12,194 nucleotides of DNA. Source: Candidatus Cloacimonadota bacterium. GTDB taxonomy: Bacteria; Cloacimonadota; Cloacimonadia; Cloacimonadales; TCS61. Under the pieces are notes generated by a model, which was given only the letters and a program-made list of their open reading frames with translations, made no database searches and had not been told where the DNA came from. The translations under genes were made by a program, and so were the position numbers. Location: NCBI GenBank assembly GCA_030626645.1, contig DAOUTP010000033.1, positions 1-12,194 on the forward strand, written 5' to 3'. This document shows, in pieces, positions 1-5,305 of the stretch; within the stretch, counting starts at the first letter, position 1, and every line of letters begins with the position of its first letter.

Positions 1-930
1 ATCGGATGTAAGATATTCGATAATACAAGTACTACGCTTGGAGCGGCATTTGAAATTGTTGGATCCGATGATGTCCTGATCTCACAAAATCTAATTGCTA
101 ATAATTTCAGTACAAATTCTGTAGGTGGCATAAAATGCAATAATTCAGCAATAGAGATCACCAATAATATCATCGTTAACAATTCAGGATCATTTAGTTC
201 TATCTGGCTTCAAAACGATTCTGATGTAGTATTTACAAATAATACTATTGCCAATAATGAGGCAAATGGTGTAAATGCATATCCATTCTTTATTTTAAGC
301 GCAGAACCTATCATCAAGAATTGCATTATCATCGATAGCAATCCAATTTTCTTTGCTCCCGGTACAATAGATGTAACATATACCTGTATAAGTGGTGGAT
401 ATGAAGGTATAGGTAATATTGATGAGGATCCACTTTTTGTTGCACCAACAGCCGGGGATGGAACAGAATATGACGGGCTTGCTGCATCATGGTGGCTGCA
501 GGCTGGTTCACTTTGCATAGATGCAGGTGATCCTGATGCAATGTACAATGATACAGATGGAACAAGGAACGATATGGGCGCTTATGGCGGTCCAACTCCA
601 TATGAATTAGAACCAACAGATTCTGATGATAACACTGTAAATGTAGCTCCTATCAATTCAATCTCAGTATATCCAAATCCATTCAATCCAACTGCTAATA
701 TTTCTCTTTCAATTAATGAGAATGATATCCAGCAGCCTGTATCAGTTAAGATATTCAACATAAAAGGACAATTGGTTAAAACAATTGTAAATAATGAAAT
801 CGTGCAAACTACAAACTTTGTCTGGAATGGAAAAGACAACAATGGCAATTCTACTTCCAGTGGGATGTACTTTGTGAAGATGAAAACTGTTACTTCTGAA
901 GTTTCTAAAAAGATGCTGTTGATCAAATAG
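1..930 (+). CDS. Secreted beta-helix protein with C-terminal type IX sorting domain (5' partial)
   Basis: The frame is open from the first base to TAA at 928-930, so 309 residues are visible and the start lies outside the window; the ATG at 541 is internal. Visible residues 1-165 are rich in short repeats of Asn-Asn, Ile and Val (for example ITNNIIVNN and FTNNTIANN), typical of the rungs of a right-handed parallel beta-helix. Around 175-198 is an IDAGDPD...DGTRNDMGAYGGP motif that commonly closes such domains in Cloacimonadota-like proteins. Residues about 221-309 form a sorting domain: YPNPFNP at 224-230, then FNIKGQLVKT, a W-x-G-x-D-x-x-G segment, GMYFVKM, and a lysine-rich end (KKMLLIK). 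By family knowledge this tail directs export by the type IX (Por) system or surface attachment. The ligand or substrate cannot be told. A strong terminator follows, so this gene ends its transcription unit. Confidence 0.85.
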   Translation: MGCKIFDNTSTTLGAAFEIVGSDDVLISQNLIANNFSTNSVGGIKCNNSAIEITNNIIVNNSGSFSSIWLQNDSDVVFTNNTIANNEANGVNAYPFFILSAEPIIKNCIIIDSNPIFFAPGTIDVTYTCISGGYEGIGNIDEDPLFVAPTAGDGTEYDGLAASWWLQAGSLCIDAGDPDAMYNDTDGTRNDMGAYGGPTPYELEPTDSDDNTVNVAPINSISVYPNPFNPTANISLSINENDIQQPVSVKIFNIKGQLVKTIVNNEIVQTTNFVWNGKDNNGNSTSSGMYFVKMKTVTSEVSKKMLLIK

Positions 931-958
931 TTATTTTTATTTCACAAAAATGTACATT

Positions 959-984
959 AACGCCCCGGCAACGGGGCGTTTTTA
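959..984 (+). terminator. Rho-independent terminator after the beta-helix gene
   Basis: A 9-bp perfect stem (959-967 with 972-980, AACGCCCCG / CGGGGCGTT) closes a GCAA tetraloop and runs into five T residues (979-983), then ATTT. The GC-rich stem stands out in an AT-rich surround. It lies 28 bases after the stop codon and 37 bases before the next gene, so it separates two transcription units. Confidence 0.93.
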
Positions 985-1020
985 TTTGACATAATTATTC
1001 TAATAAATTCCTTCATCTAT

Positions 1021-1296
1021 ATGATTAAAATAAAATTTTATAGTTTACTCAGAATGTTCTTAAAGCAAAATGAAATTGAAATCAATGAAGATAATATTTC
1101 TGTGTTGAACCTTTTGCAAAAAGTTGCTGAGAAAACCAATAAAGATCTTTTAGCTGAACTTATTGAAGCTGGAAAACTTATTCCCGGAATTATCATTCTT
1201 TTGAATGGCAGGAATATCTATCATTTAGAAAAATTGGATACAATTGTGAGTAACAGTGATAAGATCGACATCTTCCCACCCGGAGGTGGTGGATAA
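1021..1296 (+). CDS. MoaD/ThiS-family ubiquitin-like sulfur carrier protein
   Basis: This 91-residue protein starts MIKIKFYSLLRMF, a first beta strand like that of MoaD, and ends FPPGGGG. The C-terminal Gly-Gly is the family's functional site: it is adenylated by an E1-like enzyme and converted to a thiocarboxylate that donates sulfur. The partner E1 enzyme is the next gene, and the two overlap by one base (TAATG). No Shine-Dalgarno sequence is visible before ATG 1021, unlike most genes here; ATG 1054 is a less likely alternative because it would lose the first strand. MoaD-like and ThiF-like pairs commonly accompany AOR-family tungsten enzymes, and an AOR gene lies 4 kb away, so a role in tungsten- or molybdenum-pterin sulfur transfer is my preferred inference. 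Thiamine or other sulfur-carrier roles remain possible. Confidence 0.85.
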   Translation: MIKIKFYSLLRMFLKQNEIEINEDNISVLNLLQKVAEKTNKDLLAELIEAGKLIPGIIILLNGRNIYHLEKLDTIVSNSDKIDIFPPGGGG

Positions 1297-1967
1297 TGGA
1301 TCAATTTGCAAGGAATATTAAATTCTGGGGAGAGGAAAAACAAGCTCTCCTAAAAGAATCATCCATTCTTATTGCAGGGATGGGTGGTTTGGGCTGCACT
1401 GTAGCAGAAAACCTTGTTCGTGCCGGTATCGGTCAACTCATTTTGGTTGATAATGATATTGTTACAGAAACAAATCTGAACAGACAGATACTATTCAATC
1501 AACTAGATATTGGAAAATCTAAAGTAATTATTGCGCAGAAAAAGCTATTACGAATAAATAACGAAATTGAGATCATTACCATAGATAGGAAAATTGAAAG
1601 TATAAATGATTTCACTGAAATTAAGAGCAATTTTTGTGGAATTGCGGATTGTCTGGATAATTATAAAAGTCGATTCATTTTGAACGATGTCTTAAAAGAT
1701 AACCAATTCATGGTTCATGGAGGAGTCAAAAATGATTTTGGTCAAATTACGACTATCAAGAATGGAATAACCCAAAATCTAAGACAAATCTTTGGTGATC
1801 AGAAAGATGAGATTGAACCTGGCATTATTCCTCAAACAGTGATCACGATTGGTTCATTAATGACTCAGGAAATTATTAATAATCTCTTTGGAAAGCCGCA
1901 ATTGTTGAATAAAATGCTTATCCTGGAATTATCGGATTTTTCGATGTTTAAAGTAGAGATGAAGTGA
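1296..1967 (+). CDS. ThiF/HesA/MoeB-family E1-like adenylyltransferase
   Basis: This 223-residue protein would activate the C-terminal glycine of the MoaD-like carrier encoded just upstream, using ATP. Visible motifs are the nucleotide-binding GMGGLG (28-33), VDNDIV with acidic D52 and D54, NLNRQ (60-64) containing the conserved Arg, DIGKSK (71-76) with the conserved Lys, and ADCLDN (117-122) in place of the usual D-x-x-D-N. It is shorter than MoeB (about 250) and lacks the two CxxC zinc-binding pairs of MoeB and ThiF. That points to the simpler HesA-type group often found next to AOR genes. The GGA-GGT-GGT-GGA codons for the carrier's glycine tail also hold a GGAGG ribosome-binding site (1282-1286), 9 bases before the ATG, so the two genes are translationally coupled. 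The exact cofactor served is inferred. Confidence 0.85.
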   Translation: MDQFARNIKFWGEEKQALLKESSILIAGMGGLGCTVAENLVRAGIGQLILVDNDIVTETNLNRQILFNQLDIGKSKVIIAQKKLLRINNEIEIITIDRKIESINDFTEIKSNFCGIADCLDNYKSRFILNDVLKDNQFMVHGGVKNDFGQITTIKNGITQNLRQIFGDQKDEIEPGIIPQTVITIGSLMTQEIINNLFGKPQLLNKMLILELSDFSMFKVEMK

Positions 1968-2009
1968 TATAAATGAAGATCTTTGATAATTTTCTTAACA
2001 AAACAAAAT

Positions 2010-2014
2010 GGAGA
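2010..2014 (+). promoter_or_regulatory. Ribosome-binding site fixing the selenoprotein start
   Basis: GGAGA lies 5 bases before ATG 2020. It supports a start upstream of the in-frame TGA rather than the TTG at 2089, which has no such site in front of it. The in-frame ATG at 2008 overlaps this site and has no Shine-Dalgarno sequence of its own. Confidence 0.65.
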
Positions 2015-2019
2015 AAATA

Positions 2020-2850
2020 ATGAAAAATAAGATTTCATCATTTGAAGGAATACGATCATTCCTGAAAGAAGGAGCCTGATCTGCAGCATTGTTGAGAGTT
2101 CTCAACGAAGCATTTGATAAAAGGAAGCAACTGGAAGAGAAAGGTTCTGCGCTACTGGCAGGTGGAATAATACAGCATGGTTATCAATGCGGAATGATCT
2201 GGGGAGCAGTTCTTGCTGCTGGAGCCCAAGCTTATGAAAGGTTTGGGTCTGGTGCAGAAGCTGAAACCAGAGCAATAATGGCTGCACAAAAACTTGTAGA
2301 TGCCTTTCAAGCCTGTACTGGTGAGATAGACTGTTTCGAAATAACAGATGTCGACAAATCATCATCAGCCATGAAGATGATCTATGTTTTTCTGATAAAA
2401 GGTAAAACCCTTGGATGCATGCGCTTAGCTGGAAAATATGCTCCAATAGCATTTAATGAGATAAATGCTGCGTTTGCAGAAGAACAAATCGAAATACCAT
2501 CAGCTCCAGTAAGCTGTGCCGCGGAATTGGCAAGAAAAATGGGTGCTTCGGAAAAACATGTTGTTATGGCGGCTGGACTTGCGGGCGGCATCGGTTTATG
2601 TGGTGGTGCTTGTGGAGCATTGGGAGCTGCAATTTGGTTCATGACTATGAATAAAGGTTTAGACAGCAAAATGGAATTTAAAGATCCCAAGGCTCTTGAA
2701 TTAATTGAAAAAGCATTTTTACCAAACTCCGATTATGAATTCGAGTGTTCCGAAATAGTTGGTAGAAAGTTTGAGAGCATCAATGAACATGCCAGTTTTA
2801 TACGTGAAGGAGGTTGCTCAAAAATCATCGAAGCATTGGCAGGGAAATAA
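2020..2850 (+). CDS. C_GCAxxG_C_C-family redox protein, tandem modules, predicted selenoprotein (TGA at 2077 read as Sec)
   Basis: Read from ATG 2020 through the TGA at 2077, this is a 276-residue protein with Sec at position 20 (LKEGA-U-SAALLRVLN), where family members carry the first conserved Cys. It looks like two family modules in tandem. The first has U20, GYQCGMIWG (C57), and C99/C105. The second has C166, C194 with GGACGALG (C198), CSEIVG (C243) and a final GGCSK (C266). The family is regarded as redox-active, but its substrate is unknown; several cysteines in Gly/Ala-rich helices suggest thiol chemistry or metal binding. No signal peptide is evident. The reading frame is identical on both sides of the TGA, which rules out a frameshift. 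A gene caller ending at TGA would start at TTG 2089 and lose 23 residues. The gene follows the ThiF-like gene by 52 bases. The family call is strong; Sec insertion is predicted from sequence only. Confidence 0.85.
2077..2079 (+). other. Predicted UGA selenocysteine codon
   Basis: This in-frame TGA sits between GGA-GCC and TCT-GCA. The protein context on both sides, EGA and SAALLRVLN, continues one family alignment in which Cys is expected here. TGC or TGT to TGA is a single-base change. The hairpin that follows supports recoding over nonsense mutation or sequencing error. Confidence 0.75.
2086..2111 (+). promoter_or_regulatory. Predicted bacterial SECIS element
   Basis: A perfect 6-bp stem (2091-2096 GTTGAG with 2101-2106 CTCAAC) closes the 4-base loop AGTT. 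Below it the stem extends by a T-G and a T-A pair, one A-A mismatch and two G-C pairs (2086-2087 with 2110-2111). The loop starts 17 bases after the TGA and has G as its second base. Published bacterial SECIS rules ask for roughly 16-37 bases between UGA and apical loop and a G among the first two loop bases, so both are met. It would bind the SelB elongation factor during translation. Confidence 0.68.
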
Positions 2851-2892
2851 TTGGCAGGTTTTTCAATGTTTAAGGTTGAGTTGGAAAGATGA
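2848..2892 (+). pseudogene. Fragment resembling the 3' end of the upstream ThiF-like gene
   Basis: From 2851 the sequence reads LAGFSMFKVELER and stops at TGA 2890-2892. The ThiF-like gene ends LSDFSMFKVEMK and stop at 1967. FSMFKVE is identical over seven residues, and the base differences there fall in third positions (TCG/TCA, AAA/AAG, GTA/GTT), as expected if both copies were once coding. The fragment has no start, and the TAA of the selenoprotein gene falls where the first copy has a Glu codon. It looks like the end of a lost duplicate or of a related E1 gene left when the block was rearranged. It is short, so the call rests on this one match. Confidence 0.5.
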
Positions 2893-3168
2893 GAACGAAA
2901 TATTTGACAAATTTGAGAAAGAAAATTTTGTTTCAGATGGCTTTAGTGTAAATGTTTTGTATTATGTTTGTTATTAAAAAGCCTGCCACAGTATTAAATG
3001 GGATTAAGTTGTAAATGAAACGAATGATTTGTAAGAATTAATCCCGTGATTATGCTTTATAAGAGCGATTATGGAAAAGAAATGTCTAATTTTGAAATGT
3101 TAATAAATTGCTTAATTAAGCAGTATATGAAATTTTAAGCAGTCTAATGTATGTTAGGAGTATAAAAA
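2893..3168. other. AT-rich intergenic region with palindromes
   Basis: No convincing gene is seen in these 276 bases. They hold an 8-bp inverted repeat, GGGATTAA (3000-3007) and TTAATCCC (3038-3045), around a 30-base spacer. A 14-bp perfect palindrome, TGCTTAATTAAGCA, lies at 3109-3122, and the 9-mer TTAAGCAGT occurs at 3116-3124 and 3135-3143. The palindrome and 9-mers lie 26-60 bases before the next start codon and could be a regulator-binding site, but I see no well-spaced promoter hexamers. Confidence 0.5.
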
Positions 3169-3486
3169 ATGAGTAATAAGAGAAAAGAACGATTCATGAA
3201 TATCCCAAAATACAATTTTTCATTTGATAATTACATTGAAGAAATGCTAAATAGAGATGATATATCTCATTCATTATTCATAGAATCTTGCTATAAAAAA
3301 ATTGATGATTTAGATACTTTTTCAAAAAACAGTTTAACAAGCTATGAATGGGATTCTTTGGTACGATGCAGAAGTTTATTAAAAGGAGTTCCAAATTTTT
3401 TATTAAATCATGACCTAATAAATGATCCAATAGTTGAGAAGAAATATCGAAGAATACAGAAAATTCTATCAGAAAAAAGTAAATAA
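3169..3486 (+). CDS. Small hypothetical protein (105 aa)
   Basis: I do not recognise this protein. It is 105 residues long, rich in Lys, Asn, Asp and Ser, and strongly charged. It has no signal peptide or membrane segment and only two cysteines, at about 42 and 67. The pattern looks helical and cytoplasmic (NYIEEMLNRDD, a Trp at about 61, a lysine-rich end). Support for a real gene comes from a good ribosome-binding site, AGGAG at 3156-3160, 8 bases before ATG 3169. Its base composition is more AT-rich than the flanking metabolic genes, and it sits alone between two unrelated operons, so it may be a recent arrival. Part of its 3' end is also open on the opposite strand. No function can be assigned. 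Confidence 0.6.
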   Translation: MSNKRKERFMNIPKYNFSFDNYIEEMLNRDDISHSLFIESCYKKIDDLDTFSKNSLTSYEWDSLVRCRSLLKGVPNFLLNHDLINDPIVEKKYRRIQKILSEKSK

Positions 3487-3760
3487 TTCAGATATGCCTT
3501 ATGAATTCTTGGATATTTTAAATGGTAATAGGGTGTTTTGATTTGAAACATCTCCTTATAGAATATTTTAAATTTATATACTCTTTCTTCTGTATATCCT
3601 AATTCATATGCATTATCATTTTTTATACATGAACATATTCCAGTATTTGAAATATCACAATGCTTTTTATAATGAATTAATCCATTAACTACGACAAGGC
3701 AAGCAAGAGGGGAATTCACAAGGTTTCATAATCCGTGCGCATCAGCGTAAATCCGTGAGC
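3487..3760. other. Convergent intergenic region, no confident gene
   Basis: This region lies between the ends of the + strand hypothetical gene and the - strand ThyX-like gene. A - strand open frame (3408-3719, GTG start) crosses it but has no ribosome-binding site and no recognisable domain. The last 30 bases carry the short direct repeat described separately. I see no clear terminator hairpin for either gene. Confidence 0.45.
3730..3757. repeat. Short direct repeat AATCCGTG, 20-base period
   Basis: AATCCGTG occurs at 3730-3737 and again at 3750-3757, separated by CGCATCAGCGTA, immediately downstream of the ThyX-like stop codon. The AATCCGTG...GCGTAAATCCGTG pattern resembles a dispersed intergenic repeat I associate with genomes of uncultured anaerobes. 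That comparison is from memory; within the window only these two units are seen. Confidence 0.45.
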
Positions 3761-5299
3761 TTACTCTTTCCTTAACTTCTCAAACTGATCTTTGCCACCG
3801 GAAAGAAAAAAGGAATGTGGAGCAACCTGTTTTGCAAGTTTCAACATGCGACCGGCAGTTTCTTTGATGTCCCATTGAGCATGTTCATCTTCCCGCAAAC
3901 GAGAAAAATGATACAATTCCCGCGGATTAGCAGCGATGAGAACTCTGCGTCGATGAGCATTGGTCAGGCAATATTCAGCGGCTTTGCCATATTTGGGTAG
4001 GAACTCATAAAATAGTTTTTCACTTCTACGGCAAACTTCTCTCAAGTCATTTTCCATTCCAATTGCTTTTATAGAAGATGGTATTGTAATTCCCAAAGTT
4101 GGATCATAATCCTGAGCTAGTAGAGTCATCAATCGGTGCCGTTTCAGTTGAGCGAAATTGCTGGCACTTACTACCAGTTCAAATTTTAGATCACCGGTAA
4201 ATTCAAATTCACGAGGAATTGAATCGAAAGCTGAAATATATTTCAAGGCTTCCTCGAAGAACTCTTTACCACTATTTTCATCCGAAAGAATAATTGATGC
4301 AAGTCTGAAAGCATCCTCAATTGGAAGTTTAGAATTATTATGAATTATCGCTGTTGCAATGTTCCGATCCACGTTTGATTCAAGGATCAGTTTTTCATGT
4401 TCTTCTTCTATTATTTCCGGCAGATCCTCACTCAATTTCCCATGATATTTCTTAATAATTGATCCAACATATTCTTTAAGATTACTTCTAGTTAATTTGA
4501 AATTGTCATCTTCTAATTCAGTTTTGAATGCTTTTTGGAATTCATCCGGATCGCTGAGAATGATGAGAGAAGGTGCAACTTCTTTGGTCACTTCAAATAG
4601 TTTCTGAGCAAGTTCCCGGCATTCAGCCAACTCCGAATACCGCATTGTGCGAATTGCATGTTCCAAAGTCCGAGCATTGAATGATAACCCAAGTTGCGCT
4701 TGAGTAGCCAAACTGAGAGCATAACGAGCATCTTCTTTAGCCCAGCCCTCCAAAGTGTTTTTAGCACGATTCATTTTGTCGGAAGTACCTTTGGTTGCAG
4801 CTTCATCAGCTTGTTTAGCTAAATCAGGATTGGAAGCAAACTGATGATCAGTAAGTTTTTGTAGATTTCGTAAATAAAAATCATTTTGGAATTTTACAAG
4901 TTCCCGGAATTTCTTTACATCTTCCTCGCTGAATTCTTTAGGTACAATATAGTCACCCTGCAAAGTAATATAGCGTTGAGATTTTTCTGTATAAGCAGCA
5001 CCTATACGTCGTGCTTCAAGTTCTTCCAGAGCCAGGCGGGAGATCTGCAGAATATCAAAATTGAAATAAGCATGTTCCGCTACCGAATGGTGACTCATTC
5101 CAAAAACGATAGCTTGATTGGAGCGCCTTGCTTTTTTCACCTGTTCCCGAGCTTCGGCTCTAAGTTCGGGAACATCTCGAGGATCACGACTTATTCTTGC
5201 ATAAGCTGCTGAGATTGTCTCCGGTGTTGCAATTGTGTCTTCCGGTAATTTATCTATCAAATTCTTATCGATGTTGAATCCGGCTAAAGTTACTTTCAT
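3761..5299 (-). CDS. thyX: Double-length ThyX-like (FAD-dependent thymidylate synthase family) protein
   Basis: At 512 residues this is about twice a normal ThyX (roughly 215-320) and appears to hold two ThyX-like halves. ThyX makes dTMP from dUMP using FAD and methylenetetrahydrofolate. The first half has SHHSVAEHAYFNFDI (69-83), a family hallmark, then RRIGAAYTEKSQRY (97-110) where the signature RHR-x7-S is expected, and EDARYALSL (189-197) with NARTLEH. The second half keeps RHR (387-389) but has Asp, not Ser, eight residues on, and ends with LYHFSRLR...HAQWDI (about 462-478), as at a ThyX C-terminus. The signature is thus split between halves, and catalysis is uncertain. The gene starts 6 bases after AOR; its possible ribosome site, AGGAA, lies within the end of AOR. 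The family is certain, while the activity is inferred. Confidence 0.85.
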   Translation of the reverse strand: MKVTLAGFNIDKNLIDKLPEDTIATPETISAAYARISRDPRDVPELRAEAREQVKKARRSNQAIVFGMSHHSVAEHAYFNFDILQISRLALEELEARRIGAAYTEKSQRYITLQGDYIVPKEFSEEDVKKFRELVKFQNDFYLRNLQKLTDHQFASNPDLAKQADEAATKGTSDKMNRAKNTLEGWAKEDARYALSLATQAQLGLSFNARTLEHAIRTMRYSELAECRELAQKLFEVTKEVAPSLIILSDPDEFQKAFKTELEDDNFKLTRSNLKEYVGSIIKKYHGKLSEDLPEIIEEEHEKLILESNVDRNIATAIIHNNSKLPIEDAFRLASIILSDENSGKEFFEEALKYISAFDSIPREFEFTGDLKFELVVSASNFAQLKRHRLMTLLAQDYDPTLGITIPSSIKAIGMENDLREVCRRSEKLFYEFLPKYGKAAEYCLTNAHRRRVLIAANPRELYHFSRLREDEHAQWDIKETAGRMLKLAKQVAPHSFFLSGGKDQFEKLRKE

Positions 5300-5305
5300 T
5301 ATTTT

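Noticed and set aside
541..930. ATG 541 as the start of a small sorting-domain protein
   Set aside because: The same frame is open to the window edge and encodes beta-helix repeats that belong to the same protein.
986..991. A perfect TTGACA before the MoaD-like gene, as a -35 promoter element
   Set aside because: No -10-like hexamer lies at 16-18 bases spacing (1009-1014 is TCCTTC), so a promoter cannot be claimed from this alone.
1973..2020. A 15-codon open frame (MKIFDNFLNKTKWRK) whose TAA overlaps the selenoprotein ATG as TAATG
   Set aside because: It has no ribosome-binding site and no recognisable leader features; a frame this short is common by chance in AT-rich DNA.
2077..2079. The TGA as a nonsense mutation or sequencing error
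   Set aside because: Not excluded, but less likely: it lands exactly on the conserved Cys column, the rest of the gene is intact, and a SECIS-like hairpin follows at the right distance.
2089..2850. TTG start at 2089 as the true start of the C_GCAxxG_C_C gene
   Set aside because: It has no ribosome-binding site, it falls inside the predicted SECIS stem, and it would drop the conserved first Cys/Sec position and the in-frame N-terminal residues that match the family.
2759..2977. A + strand frame overlapping the selenoprotein end, with a plausible-looking tail (DENEIFDKFEKENF)
   Set aside because: Most of its first half is an out-of-frame shadow of the selenoprotein gene, and it lacks a ribosome site and homology.
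3408..3719. A 103-residue - strand frame with GTG start
   Set aside because: It has no ribosome-binding site and no recognisable domain, and its last quarter is antisense to the better-supported gene at 3169-3486. A decayed gene remains possible.
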